The notes under the pieces: model-generated
What the model was told of the DNA's origin: nothing
Seen by the model: only the letters and a program-made list of their open reading frames with translations
Database searches by the model: none
Position numbers and translations under genes: made by a program
DNA from: Candidatus Baldrarchaeum yapensis
Lineage (GTDB): Archaea; Asgardarchaeota; Baldrarchaeia; Baldrarchaeales; Baldrarchaeaceae
Assembly: GCA_016840465.1 (NCBI GenBank)
Contig: JAEOSH010000002.1
Location: 1-64,000 of the forward strand
Direction of reading: 5' to 3'
DNA length: 64,000 bases
Part shown: positions 35,216 through 45,039 of the stretch, one piece after another
Layout of the letters: each line of letters opens with the position of its first letter
Numbering within the stretch: the first letter of the stretch is position 1

Positions 35216-37399
35216 TTACGAGGGCGTTTTGAAGAGAGATAATAGCTTTTCGTAGAATGAGCGCTCGCTTTCGTCTTTAGACAACACGTATAATCTTTCT
35301 ATTATCAACTCGGGCGTTGACTTTGCAAGATAATTAAATCTGGGGGATCGATTTACTATTAAGTTGTAGTTTTCATCCAAGCCTTCCGCCTCTATTCCAT
35401 CAACTCTAATCTTTGCTTTCGTAAGTTTTTTGATTTCCTGTGCTAAGTGGCTAACGAACACCGCGCATGCGTTTTTATTTTCCCAGAGCATATCCATGAT
35501 CCCCGCAATTATCCTAGCAGCCGCGGAGGTTTCCGTCATAGCTTCCAACTCGTCGAAGAGTGCAAGCTTCGACTCCTCGGATGAAATTATTTTTGAAAAT
35601 CTTTTTAGGGTTGTTTCTAGAGCACCGGCGTCAACCATTCCTTTTGCCTTTGCGTAAAAGTGTATTTCATCGAAAACACGAAGATGGGCTTTCTCAGCTG
35701 GGACAGGGAACCCCATTTGTGCAAGAATCACAACTTGCGCCAAGGTTTGTAATAGACATGTCTTTCCTCCGCTATTTGCTCCTGAAAGTATTATTATGCG
35801 TTCACCATTTGTGTTAGGTGGTTTAAATGGCGTTTCTCCGACAACATAAGTCACCGGTTCCACTTTTATCTCGCCTTTTAGTTCCTTCTCCTTAAGGAAA
35901 ACATTTTTTGCGTTTATTATTGCTATGCCATTATATTCCATATTTATATCGGGCGGATTAAGTTCATAATCCCGTGCAAACCTCCCTATTGCAAAGAATA
36001 CGTCAAAATCGAGGAATATCTTTATTGCACGCTCTACTACATCTTGGTACCTAAGAAACTCCTTTGCTATGCGTTTGTACAGTTTATATTTTCGTATACT
36101 ATAGCGTTTCCTTAAGAGGTCCTCTAACATTCGAACCTTATTGCGGTCCGCCTGTACCGGTAATGTCGTTTCTTGAGGGAATAATCCCTCGATTACTTGT
36201 AATTCGTCTATCGAGAGATTCAATTCCTTGGAGAGTTTCTCCTCAGCCTCCTTCACGGTGCTTATAAACAGGTCATAAATATCATCAGGTATCCATCTCC
36301 TTATTGCATCAATTGAGGCCTCTGCTTCGGATATTTCCAAAAGCTTAACCAATTGTTCACCACTTATCACAGCCTTTCTTGAAGTGATTTCTCTTCTCAG
36401 CTTATTATTCACCTCGGCCTCTATCTCGCTAATTACAATGTCCAGATTTTTAAGGGCCTGATTTAGCCTATCGTACTCCTCATCAAGACCCTCTAAGAGT
36501 TCTCCATTTTCGTCGATGTGCTCGAGTAATGACTTCACCTTACGTAGTCCCTCTATCTCGATTTCCTGCCTCATGCGATCTATGAACGCTCCTTCGCCGA
36601 TTCCGAGCAACAAATCCGCAAGTTCACATGCTGCAATTATTGTTTGCCTATTAGAGGCAAATACATAAACTATTTTCTCCGGTATTATCTCCTCTTCTGA
36701 CAAGTCCTCCTCGGTTATAACCTCCAGATTTTCCGCGCCTTCAAGTTCCATCGCAATTTCAGGATTCCTAGTTACCAATATAACGTAGTCATTCTCCCTC
36801 AGAAAATCCATTATTTCGGAAGGTGTGTTTACGAGATATACACTACAATAGGCCCCTAATCCGCGCCTCTCGATTTCCTGTAATAATTCTTCGCTATCGA
36901 CCAGTACAATCCTCCCGCTTATATATTTCTTGAAAACTGCCTTCTTTAACGACCTCATCTGAGATAAAAGATTGCTAATCTTTGTAATCACCTGTTCGTC
37001 CAAGGACAACACAAAATTTCGCGCATCTGTAAAGTATTTAAGTCTACTAAGTATTTCATTCACTTTGCTCGACGGAAGAGGGAAATAAAGGAGCAATTTT
37101 TCTTTCCCATAGTCAGTTCTCGCATAGGATCTTATGATTCTCAAAATGTTCTCGTAAATTTCAAAGGCATCCCTTGTTTTTAGCACGGTATCCGGAGATA
37201 CACCTTCACGCATCTCATATGCTTTCATTACTATCTTCACTGCGAGTTTTCTTCCGATACCGGGTATGGACGCTATATCTGCGATTCTTCCATCAAATAT
37301 CGCAGATAAGGCGGACTCTTCTGATCCGAAATGGTCTATTAACTTCTCAGCAACCTTGGGTCCTACACCTGGGATGTCAGTAAGCTTCTTCACTTCCAT
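35216..37399 (-). CDS. MutS2-like ATPase with N-terminal helix-hairpin-helix domain
   Basis: About 727 residues. Two helix-hairpin-helix motifs open the protein (LTDIPGVGPKVAEKLI and IASIPGIGRKLAVKI). A coiled-coil clamp region follows, then a MutS-type ATPase with Walker A LSGANSGGKTCLLQ (near residue 545), Walker B SKLALFDELEAMT and FVSHLAQEI. No Smr nuclease domain is visible. This layout matches the archaeal MutS-related proteins with HhH (COG1193 relatives), thought to act on recombination or branched DNA. ATG 37399 has GAGGT upstream; a TTG at 37447 would add 16 residues. Confidence 0.85.
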   Translation of the reverse strand: MEVKKLTDIPGVGPKVAEKLIDHFGSEESALSAIFDGRIADIASIPGIGRKLAVKIVMKAYEMREGVSPDTVLKTRDAFEIYENILRIIRSYARTDYGKEKLLLYFPLPSSKVNEILSRLKYFTDARNFVLSLDEQVITKISNLLSQMRSLKKAVFKKYISGRIVLVDSEELLQEIERRGLGAYCSVYLVNTPSEIMDFLRENDYVILVTRNPEIAMELEGAENLEVITEEDLSEEEIIPEKIVYVFASNRQTIIAACELADLLLGIGEGAFIDRMRQEIEIEGLRKVKSLLEHIDENGELLEGLDEEYDRLNQALKNLDIVISEIEAEVNNKLRREITSRKAVISGEQLVKLLEISEAEASIDAIRRWIPDDIYDLFISTVKEAEEKLSKELNLSIDELQVIEGLFPQETTLPVQADRNKVRMLEDLLRKRYSIRKYKLYKRIAKEFLRYQDVVERAIKIFLDFDVFFAIGRFARDYELNPPDINMEYNGIAIINAKNVFLKEKELKGEIKVEPVTYVVGETPFKPPNTNGERIIILSGANSGGKTCLLQTLAQVVILAQMGFPVPAEKAHLRVFDEIHFYAKAKGMVDAGALETTLKRFSKIISSEESKLALFDELEAMTETSAAARIIAGIMDMLWENKNACAVFVSHLAQEIKKLTKAKIRVDGIEAEGLDENYNLIVNRSPRFNYLAKSTPELIIERLYVLSKDESERSFYEKLLSLFKTPS

Positions 37400-37611
37400 T
37401 CCGATTGTTACCTCGTGTCTCTTTAGATTCTGTGGTTTTTGATTCAAAACCTACTGAGTATTTTATCCAAGTTATTGTTTTAATTATTGTTGCGGCAGTC
37501 ATCTCGAACTATTACCCTTATCGGCTAGGGCTTAAACTTGTGATCTTTGTTCGTAAAATTTTTCTGTAAGCAGATCAAAGAAGATGAGAAAAAGCATTCG
37601 AGGATGAAACT

Positions 37612-38778
37612 ATGCAATCTGGCAGAAAAACTCCATTACTAATGCTACCTGGACCAACAAACGTTCCTGATGAGGTATTAAAGGCAATGCAGATGGGAAT
37701 TATAAACCATAGAGGGGATGACTTCCATAAACTGTATGAGGAGATAACTGAAGGGTTGAAGTATGTTTTTCAAACGGAGCAGGAGGTCTTTACACTCACG
37801 GCCTCAGGAACTGGTGCGGTTGAGACGGCGATCTCCAACGTCATAAAGCCAGGAGATAACGTTTTGGTGTTGGTAAATGGAGAGTTCGGGGAAAGAGCAG
37901 CAAAAATGGCCGAGATATTTGGAGGAAAAGTGTATAAGCTAACCGCTGATTACGGGTACGCCATTCTTCCGGGCATGCTTGAGGATTTTCTAGAGAGAAA
38001 TAAAAACATGGATGTTATGGTATTTGTGTACAACGAGACTTCCACTGGTGTCAGAAATCCAGCAAGAGAGTTAGTTTCTATTGCGAAAGATCATGGATTG
38101 CTGACCATATGCGATGCAATTTCTAACTTGGGCGGAGATTATTTGTATATGGACAAATGGGGCATAGATGTCGTTGTTTCAGGTTCGCAGAAGTGCATAG
38201 CCGCACCTCCTGGGCTTTCATTTATAGCCTTAAGCGATGATGCATGGAAAAAAGTGGAGAGGAACGATTCTCGCAGAAACTACTACTTTGACCTCATAAG
38301 AATAAGAGAATTCCATGAAAGGAGGGAAACTCCTTTTACACCGGCAATCTCATTGTTTTATGCTTTGAAAGTCGCATTAGAATTAATTAGGGAAGAGGGG
38401 CTGGAAAATCGAATAAAAAGACACATCGTATGTTCAAAAGCCCTCAGAGAAGGGTTACGGTCGTTGAATTTGAAACTACTTGTAAAGGACGAAGAATTTG
38501 CATCACGAACAGTAACCGCGGTAATAAATCCCGATAATATTTTAGATTCTGAAATACGCAAACTTATGCTTGACAAATACAACATTGCAATTGCAGGGGG
38601 CATGGGGAAACTTAAAGGGAAAATATTTAGAGTTGGCACAATGGGAATAATCAATAGAGACCTTGTAATTAGGTTTCTCGAGGCACTTGAAAACGTTCTC
38701 AGAGAATTAGGGTATAATATTACTGAGATGGGAAAATCACTTGTGGTGGCAAATAATGTGTTCGAAAGAAACTCCTAG
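37612..38778 (+). CDS. Class V aminotransferase (alanine-glyoxylate/serine-pyruvate type)
   Basis: A 388-residue PLP enzyme. LMLPGPTNVPDEVL opens the protein, TASGTGAVE binds the cofactor phosphate, and CDAISNLGG carries the Asp that contacts PLP nitrogen. The PLP lysine is in VSGSQKCIAAPPG (near residue 194). The family includes alanine-glyoxylate and serine-pyruvate aminotransferases; in archaea it can serve in serine/glycine metabolism. The 3' end overlaps the DUF62 gene. Confidence 0.88.
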   Translation: MQSGRKTPLLMLPGPTNVPDEVLKAMQMGIINHRGDDFHKLYEEITEGLKYVFQTEQEVFTLTASGTGAVETAISNVIKPGDNVLVLVNGEFGERAAKMAEIFGGKVYKLTADYGYAILPGMLEDFLERNKNMDVMVFVYNETSTGVRNPARELVSIAKDHGLLTICDAISNLGGDYLYMDKWGIDVVVSGSQKCIAAPPGLSFIALSDDAWKKVERNDSRRNYYFDLIRIREFHERRETPFTPAISLFYALKVALELIREEGLENRIKRHIVCSKALREGLRSLNLKLLVKDEEFASRTVTAVINPDNILDSEIRKLMLDKYNIAIAGGMGKLKGKIFRVGTMGIINRDLVIRFLEALENVLRELGYNITEMGKSLVVANNVFERNS

Positions 38779-39589
38779 TGTTGAACGACCAATAATAGCA
38801 ATACTTACGGATTTTGGTACCAATACCTGGTATCCAGCTGCAATGAAGGGTGTAATTTTATCAATATGCCCTGATGTTAACATCGTAGATATCTCTCATG
38901 AGGCACCAAGTTACGACGTTATTTCTTCCTCCTTTATATTATTGCAGACGATAAAATATTTTCCTAAGGGAACAATATTTTTAGTCGTTGTAGATCCTGG
39001 TGTCGGAACGAGGAGAAGAAGAATTGCAATAAAGACAAAAAATTACTATTTTGTCGGGCCAGATAATGGCGTGATGATTCCCGCGGCCAGATGGGATGGA
39101 ATTGTGAAAATAGTCGAGATAAGCAACAAGAGGTATATGCTTCCTAAAGTTTCTAAGACTTTTGAAGGACGTGACGTGTTTGCACCCGCGGCAGCATATT
39201 TGGCCCGTGGAGTAAAGATAGAGGATTTTGGGGATGAAATTTCCGATCCGGTCGATTTACACATACCAAGACCTGTGCTTAGGGAAGATGCTATAGAAGC
39301 CGAGGTAATTTACATAGATAAATTTGGAAACATCATAACAAACGTGCATGCTGATCTCTTACAAAAATTAAAGATTAACGTCGGATCTGTATTTACCGTC
39401 GAAATCAAAGGAAGAAGGTACGAAATTCCATTCGCATCCACATATGGTGATGTGAGCAAGGGAGAGCCGTTGTTGTTAATTGATAGCTCTGATTACCTCG
39501 AATTGTCAATAAACATGGGAAACGCCGCTGAAACCTTCGGTTTGAAGCGAGGAGATAAAGTATTATTGAGGGTTGCTGAGAAGAAGTAG
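38756..39589 (+). CDS. SAM hydroxide adenosyltransferase (DUF62 family)
   Basis: About 277 residues. The N-terminal block IAILTDFGTNTWYPAAMKGV, the VDPGVGTRRR block, and the FVGPDNGV block are those of the DUF62 enzymes that cleave S-adenosylmethionine with water to adenosine and methionine. ATG 38756 precedes the conserved N-terminus; the TTG at 38741 is a less likely start. It overlaps the aminotransferase gene by about 23 nt. Confidence 0.9.
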   Translation: MCSKETPSVERPIIAILTDFGTNTWYPAAMKGVILSICPDVNIVDISHEAPSYDVISSSFILLQTIKYFPKGTIFLVVVDPGVGTRRRRIAIKTKNYYFVGPDNGVMIPAARWDGIVKIVEISNKRYMLPKVSKTFEGRDVFAPAAAYLARGVKIEDFGDEISDPVDLHIPRPVLREDAIEAEVIYIDKFGNIITNVHADLLQKLKINVGSVFTVEIKGRRYEIPFASTYGDVSKGEPLLLIDSSDYLELSINMGNAAETFGLKRGDKVLLRVAEKK

Positions 39590-40270
39590 TAGTTCTTCCG
39601 CTCTAATGATATACTCATTTGGTACGAGCCCCTTCTCACTTATGGGTATACCTTCTCTAGTCAATAGGTTCCACTTGTGCTGTACTCCATAACTATACCC
39701 ACCTAAACTTCTGTCCTTCATGATCACGCGATGGCAGGGAATCACCAACGGCAGCGGGTTCCTAGCCAATATGCGCGCCACTTTTCTTGCATACCTGTTA
39801 GTTCCTGCAATAACCTTAGAAATTTCGCCGTACGTTGTTACAAATCCTCTAGGAATTTTCATAGTTATTGATAACACTTCCTTGTCAAATCGAGGTATCT
39901 TGTCCATAATGTATACCTCTCTTTCGGAAAATTTTACCCCTCCACTTGTCCACGCCGACCATAGTTTGTAAATGTATTTTTCAGATCTTCTACGCAGATT
40001 TCGAGGAAGCTTAGAAATGGGAACAAAGTGTACATCCCTCGAATTTTTTATTGTTTTAAAGTATCTGTCTCTTATGTCTCTAAAGGCCAACATTGAAACA
40101 TTTAGCGGCCTCTGTATTCTGAATTTCTGCAAAACATTGAGAATGCACACGAGAGTGTCTTTTAAATCCAACATTGGTATAGTACTACACACGAGCCTTC
40201 CATCATCCGAGATACAAATTCCAATCCATGAGTTTTCTTTCCTTCCCGCTATGATGAACAGTTCATCCAT
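39563..40270 (-). CDS. ogt: Methylated-DNA--protein-cysteine methyltransferase
   Basis: A 235-residue suicide DNA repair protein that removes O6-alkyl groups from guanine. The active site is LVIPCHRVI (near residue 175). IPRGFVTTYGEISKVIAGTNRYARKVARILARNP is the DNA-binding helix-turn-helix with its arginine finger. The N-terminal domain is divergent. The 3' end overlaps the convergent DUF62 gene by 27 nt. Confidence 0.92.
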   Translation of the reverse strand: MDELFIIAGRKENSWIGICISDDGRLVCSTIPMLDLKDTLVCILNVLQKFRIQRPLNVSMLAFRDIRDRYFKTIKNSRDVHFVPISKLPRNLRRRSEKYIYKLWSAWTSGGVKFSEREVYIMDKIPRFDKEVLSITMKIPRGFVTTYGEISKVIAGTNRYARKVARILARNPLPLVIPCHRVIMKDRSLGGYSYGVQHKWNLLTREGIPISEKGLVPNEYIIRAEELLLLLSNPQ

Positions 40271-40335
40271 TTACGTCCCCGACCTTTAAAGAGATAAGTG
40301 TGAACTTGTTAATCATAGGTCGGAGTGTGCATCAA

Positions 40336-41385
40336 ATGATAAAGATAGATGGGAGTCAAAAAGAAGGTGGCGGGCAAATTTTAAGATATAGCTGTGCACT
40401 TTCGGCAATATTAAGTCAGCCAATAGAAGTTTTTAACATAAGGGCCAAGCGTTCAAACCCAGGACTCAGAGCACAGCACATAACTGCGGTTAAACTAATA
40501 GGAGAAATGGTCGATGCACAGATAACGGGACTCAGCGTAGGATCCATGAAAATTCAATTCATACCGCGATCCAAACCTAAGGGAAAAAGTTATTTCTTAG
40601 ATGTTGGAACCGCCGGATCTACAGCATTAGTGTTACAGGCAGCGCTTCCCGTTGCGACATTTGCGGACAATAATGTGAAACTGCGGCTGATTGGGGGCAC
40701 ATCGGTTCGTTGGGCACCCCCGATGCTCTACTTTAAAGAGGTCTTACTTCCTCTTCTGGAGAAATTTGGTGTTAAAGCCGAAATTAATATCGAGCGCGAA
40801 GGGTACTACCCTAAGGGAGGAGGAATTATTGAGGCGCTCATTAGTCCTAGTGATAGGCTGTCTGCGATCTCTTTAGACGAATACAGCGAGGTTATCGCAA
40901 TTAGAGGAGTATCCTATTGTACTAACCTGCCTGCACATGTTGCGGAAAGACAGGCAAGAAGCGCAGAAGAGATTCTAAAATCTTCCGGATTTGAAAATGT
41001 AGAGATAATAGTCGACCCGAGAAGGAGGGGTGTTGGAACGGGTTCAGGTATAGTTCTGTGGGCAGTTACTGACCAGGGCATAGTCGGCGGCGACGCACTT
41101 GGAGAAAAGGGGAAGCGGGCAGAAGTCGTCGGAAGAGAGGCCGCTGAGAAGTTAATAAAAGCTTTAAAGACAAAATCTCCAATAGATGAGCATGCTCTTG
41201 ACAATTTAATAATTTACATGGCACTTGCAGACGGAGAATCTAGAGTTGTTGCGCCCGAGTTGACATTACATGCAGATACCGCAATCGATCTATGTAAAAT
41301 GATAGTAGGCGCGGAATTCAAAGTTATAAAACGCCCCCAAAACGTCGAGGTTGTATGCAAAGGCATAGGCTTCTCACGTGACTAA
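40336..41385 (+). CDS. rtcA: RNA 3'-terminal phosphate cyclase
   Basis: About 349 residues. Converts RNA 3'-phosphates to 2',3'-cyclic phosphates using ATP. The N-terminal IDGSQKEGGGQILR, the ALVLQAALPVATF segment and the RRRGVGTGSGIVLWA block are hallmarks of RtcA. ATG 40336 places the conserved start correctly; a TTG-type start at 40300 would add 12 residues. Cyclic phosphate ends are what the splicing endonuclease leaves and what RtcB uses, so the gene fits an RNA-end repair or splicing context. Confidence 0.93.
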   Translation: MIKIDGSQKEGGGQILRYSCALSAILSQPIEVFNIRAKRSNPGLRAQHITAVKLIGEMVDAQITGLSVGSMKIQFIPRSKPKGKSYFLDVGTAGSTALVLQAALPVATFADNNVKLRLIGGTSVRWAPPMLYFKEVLLPLLEKFGVKAEINIEREGYYPKGGGIIEALISPSDRLSAISLDEYSEVIAIRGVSYCTNLPAHVAERQARSAEEILKSSGFENVEIIVDPRRRGVGTGSGIVLWAVTDQGIVGGDALGEKGKRAEVVGREAAEKLIKALKTKSPIDEHALDNLIIYMALADGESRVVAPELTLHADTAIDLCKMIVGAEFKVIKRPQNVEVVCKGIGFSRD

Positions 41386-42402
41386 TCAGGTAGTCTTTTC
41401 TTTAAAGTAATACGATAATGCTCTATCTAACGCCTCCTTAACGCCTATCCCTTCTATCGCCACCATCTCAATCGCATCTTCTCCAAAGTACTTCTTCGCT
41501 TCCTTCACCTTATCAGGAGGAGAGATGTCGATTTTGTTGATGGCAACGATCTTCGGTATCTCCTTAAATGCTTCGCAGAATTCTTTGAAGAGCGCGACTT
41601 GCTCATCAAGAGTATATCCGCATGATGCAGAGGGATCCACTATGAATATCATCACATTTGCCAAGTGACGCAAAGCCAGTATCGCTTGCATCTCAGCTTT
41701 ATTTCTTTTGGATATAGGCCTATCAAGAACCCCCGGCAAGTCTAAGATCTGGCAACGCTCTTCATTGAGTTCTATGTGCCCAACAATGATATTTTTTGTT
41801 GTAAAGGGATATGGTGCTATTTCCGGCTTTGCTGACGATACTTGCTTCACGAAGGTGCTTTTGCCGACGTTTGGATAACCCGTTACGACAATTGTAAAGA
41901 GGGAGGGGTCTATGGATGGTATCCTCATCATTTTCTCGCGCGCACTCCTAAGAAATTCAAATTTATCATCTAATTCTTTGACAAAACTTGCAATTCTTCC
42001 ATATGCGGCCCTTCTTTCAAACGCTGCCTCTCTAGGTGTTGCGGATAGCCTTATCCTTAAAATGTGTTCTCTTGCTATTTTTTCAACAACCTCTGTTGCT
42101 TTATTTATGGCCCCTAAATATTTCCTGAGCGTATCCACGCCCACAAGAAGGTCTATTAGATCTCTATAAAAGGGATGTAAATCCCTTATAAAGGGAAAAC
42201 TGTCGACAATCTTCTTTAATCTATCTCTTATCACTTGCATAACCGTTCTTACTCTTGCCTCTTCCCGTCTTCTCGCTTTCACTATCGGGGGGAGTTTTTC
42301 CTTAAGCCCTACGGAAACCTTCGATGCCCTCCTGAAAGCCACATCTATTAACTGCGCAGCTGTTGGTATTTCTGGGATTTTGCTGAAGTCGATGACGGTC
42401 AT
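41386..42402 (-). CDS. NOG1-family GTPase
   Basis: About 338 residues. The OBG/NOG GTPase core has G1 TGYPNVGKST (near residue 175), G2 YPFTTKNIIVGH, G3 DLPGVLDRP and G4 NKID. The helical N-terminal domain is that of NOG1, a factor in large-subunit ribosome assembly. ATG 42402 is favoured because GAGGT lies upstream with good spacing; an upstream in-frame ATG at 42423 lies inside the previous gene's end. Confidence 0.92.
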   Translation of the reverse strand: MTVIDFSKIPEIPTAAQLIDVAFRRASKVSVGLKEKLPPIVKARRREEARVRTVMQVIRDRLKKIVDSFPFIRDLHPFYRDLIDLLVGVDTLRKYLGAINKATEVVEKIAREHILRIRLSATPREAAFERRAAYGRIASFVKELDDKFEFLRSAREKMMRIPSIDPSLFTIVVTGYPNVGKSTFVKQVSSAKPEIAPYPFTTKNIIVGHIELNEERCQILDLPGVLDRPISKRNKAEMQAILALRHLANVMIFIVDPSASCGYTLDEQVALFKEFCEAFKEIPKIVAINKIDISPPDKVKEAKKYFGEDAIEMVAIEGIGVKEALDRALSYYFKEKTT

Positions 42403-42404
42403 TT

Positions 42405-42659
42405 TTAATACCTCTTTGACCATTTTACCTCTCCAGTGTCTCTCCTTCGTACCTCAAGCACTCTATGTAATGGTATATACACCTCTTCACCCTTTTCATC
42501 GGTGTAAATGAGAAACTGCGCGTCAACTCTCTTAATTAACGATGCTGAAATTATCTTTCTTGCTCGGTATGCTCCCCGATGCAAAATCACAACCTCATAA
42601 TTTTCGGGATCCTCACGCGGATCCCAGAGGATCTTGTTGAGAACATCTCTAATCCACAT
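42405..42659 (-). CDS. MJ1316-domain protein (DUF504)
   Basis: About 84 residues. WIRDVLNKILWDPREDPENYEVVILHRGA is the diagnostic start of DUF504, the MJ1316 domain proposed to recognise RNA cyclic-phosphate ends. ATG 42659 follows GAGG and overlaps the previous gene by 11 nt; ATG 42707 would add 16 atypical residues. The neighbourhood includes RtcA and, further away, archease, which supports an RNA-end role. Confidence 0.85.
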   Translation of the reverse strand: MWIRDVLNKILWDPREDPENYEVVILHRGAYRARKIISASLIKRVDAQFLIYTDEKGEEVYIPLHRVLEVRRRDTGEVKWSKRY

Positions 42660-43620
42660 ACCTTTTCCTCGCTTGATCATGACCAACAGCTTCCAGTTCG
42701 TAGTCATACTCCGTTTTTATTCCTAACCTATGTAATGCCTCGACTGCCTCCATAAAGGATTCCGTATGCGCCACTGCTTGCGCCAATGGACTTATACTGT
42801 ATAAAACGTTAGGAGATAATAGAAATACCAATGTCGATAAAATGGAAACATGCGCATATCTTCTGCCTCTCCTTATTATTTTAAGTCCTAAGTTGCCATC
42901 AAACACCAATACAGGCAATCTGCTTGCCTCTGTCTCGATAATTGTTAAAGCTTCCTTCATGATGACATACTCGTCGCGCAACATGCCAATCGCACCTAGA
43001 TATCCTCCCATTCGAGCGACCTCCTCTATCCTTGACAATGCCTCATCTACTGTAAGTTCACCATCACATCCCACGCCAAACACACCTATTATTGTCGGGA
43101 CATCCATCTGCGCAAGAGCCGCCAGCATCATCGAATCCGCGAGAGGACTCTGAAGGCCCGGTTCTTTTCCCTCGGCTAATACATCACCGCCCACGTCTAT
43201 ACCTATAATTGCTCCAATATTCACTCGCTTTGCCAGGTCTTTAAGCCCTCTAATTATTCCTTTCACACCCTTGTTTATGTCGACTAAAATGACACCTCTC
43301 CCAAGTATTTTTGAGAGCTTGCTTGCCTGAAAAACCACACCACTTTTCGTTTTTGTTTGCGGACCTGCTAGTGCCACTGTTTCACTAATCCTCACGATGC
43401 CGTCTATTTCATCTAAAGCTCTAGGTCCAGGTTTTCCACTGACCTCTATCCTCTCCCACGTCAATGAACCCAACACGACGGGGACGCCGAGCCTTTCAAG
43501 AAAGAACATCATTGGGAGGCAACCTAAGATGTCACCACCACCTCCAATTCCTATGACTAAGCACATACTTCCCGATTGCTTTAAGTCTGCTAATAATGAC
43601 ATTAACATTTTAGACACCAT
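42649..43620 (-). CDS. DUF1152-family protein
   Basis: A 323-residue archaeal protein. The glycine-rich VIGIGGGGDILGCLPM at residues 22-37 and IGIDVGGDVLAEGKEPGLQSPLADSMML near residue 140-168 are the conserved blocks of DUF1152. It looks like a nucleotide- or metal-binding enzyme of unknown reaction. It is first in a tight group with the MJ1316-domain and NOG1 genes. Confidence 0.82.
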   Translation of the reverse strand: MVSKMLMSLLADLKQSGSMCLVIGIGGGGDILGCLPMMFFLERLGVPVVLGSLTWERIEVSGKPGPRALDEIDGIVRISETVALAGPQTKTKSGVVFQASKLSKILGRGVILVDINKGVKGIIRGLKDLAKRVNIGAIIGIDVGGDVLAEGKEPGLQSPLADSMMLAALAQMDVPTIIGVFGVGCDGELTVDEALSRIEEVARMGGYLGAIGMLRDEYVIMKEALTIIETEASRLPVLVFDGNLGLKIIRRGRRYAHVSILSTLVFLLSPNVLYSISPLAQAVAHTESFMEAVEALHRLGIKTEYDYELEAVGHDQARKRYVD

Positions 43621-43644
43621 CTCCTAGGAACTTCAGGGGTCCTT

Positions 43645-45039
43645 ATGCACAAAGACGTAACGATAGATAAACATGCTCATAAAGCTTTAACAATAGTTTT
43701 AGCATTAGATGAGAATTGGTACAGTTTTGCACCGTTACTGGCGTCTCTGGAGAAAAATGCAGACGTACTGAGGTTAACAGACGTTGTTATTTGTAAAACT
43801 CTTAAAGAGTATATGATGGAAATTCGTCGAAGGGGGAATCTCTACGATAAGATTTTAGTGCTACTATCTTTCTTTACAACTCAAATTTCCGAAATTACGC
43901 TCATTTTCAGGGAAACCAACCTCATGAGACGACATTTAAACGAAAATATCCTGCTTATATGTGGAGGGCCTCATCCGAGTGGTGATCCAATAAAAACATT
44001 AAAACTGGGAGCGGATGTTGTTGTAAGGGGAGAAGGAGAGTACATTCTCCCGCCTTTACTTAGGGCTATTATAATAGGAGAGCCATTAAGGGAGAGCCTA
44101 AGGAATATTGCAGAGGTTATTTGCATTGATAACAGTAACAAATTTGTGATATCGCCGAGTGTGATGGTCAACCTTGATGAGGTTTCTCCATATTCCAGCA
44201 AATGGAATCTTCATCCGCCCATAGAGATAAGTAGAGGATGCCCCTTTGGCTGCAAGTACTGCGAAGTTTCATATATTTTTGGAAAGAAAATGCGCCATAG
44301 AAGCGTTGATTCCATAGAAAGGATAGCAAAACATTACATCGCTCGTGGGCTGACAGATCTCAGATTCATATCATCGAACTCGTTTGCTTATGGTTCGAGG
44401 AATGGTGTTCGGCCGAATCCTCAAAAGGTTATAAAGTTGTTGCGACGATTGCATGCGCTTAATGGAGAAAAAAGAATATTTTTTGGAACATTCCCGTCGG
44501 AGGTACGTCCAGACTTTGTAATGCCAGAGCTCGTGGATGCCGTCGTGAAATACTGTAACAATAGAAAAATAGCGGTAGGAGCGCAGTCGGGTAGTGAAAG
44601 AGTGTTAAGGGCTATAGGTAGGGGGCATGATGTGGATTGCGTATATTCGGCCGTTGATATTATCAGGGAGAGAGGACTCATTCCGGTAGTCGACGTAATA
44701 TTTGGGCTTCCACCTGAGAGTCCAGAAGACCAAATGGCCACTCTTGATCTCGTCAAAAACTTAATATCATCAGGAGCGGAGGTTCGTGTTCATTACTTCA
44801 TGCCTCTCGCCGGTACGCCATATGCATATGCCACACCCAAACCTCTATTAGATGCTGTGCGAAAAGAGTTAAGGAGGTTAACTGGATCAGGTAAAGTGAG
44901 AGGTGCCTGGGAATTACAAGAAAGAATTTCCTGGTACTTAGTGCGATGGCGAGAACACACGTCTTCAGAGGGTGTCAACGGTGGAGCGCATACTGAGCAA
45001 GTTACAATTAGTTTTCACGAGAGCAAGAGAAATGCTTGA
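43645..45039 (+). CDS. B12-binding-domain radical SAM protein
   Basis: A 464-residue protein. An N-terminal cobalamin-binding-like domain (ILLICGGPHPSGDP, GEGEYILPPLL) precedes the radical SAM cluster ISRGCPFGCKYCEV (near residue 197). The later GAQSGSERVLRAIGRGHD and FGLPPESPEDQ blocks fit the COG1032 family. Members methylate or rearrange diverse substrates or modify RNA; the substrate here is unknown. Confidence 0.88.
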   Translation: MHKDVTIDKHAHKALTIVLALDENWYSFAPLLASLEKNADVLRLTDVVICKTLKEYMMEIRRRGNLYDKILVLLSFFTTQISEITLIFRETNLMRRHLNENILLICGGPHPSGDPIKTLKLGADVVVRGEGEYILPPLLRAIIIGEPLRESLRNIAEVICIDNSNKFVISPSVMVNLDEVSPYSSKWNLHPPIEISRGCPFGCKYCEVSYIFGKKMRHRSVDSIERIAKHYIARGLTDLRFISSNSFAYGSRNGVRPNPQKVIKLLRRLHALNGEKRIFFGTFPSEVRPDFVMPELVDAVVKYCNNRKIAVGAQSGSERVLRAIGRGHDVDCVYSAVDIIRERGLIPVVDVIFGLPPESPEDQMATLDLVKNLISSGAEVRVHYFMPLAGTPYAYATPKPLLDAVRKELRRLTGSGKVRGAWELQERISWYLVRWREHTSSEGVNGGAHTEQVTISFHESKRNA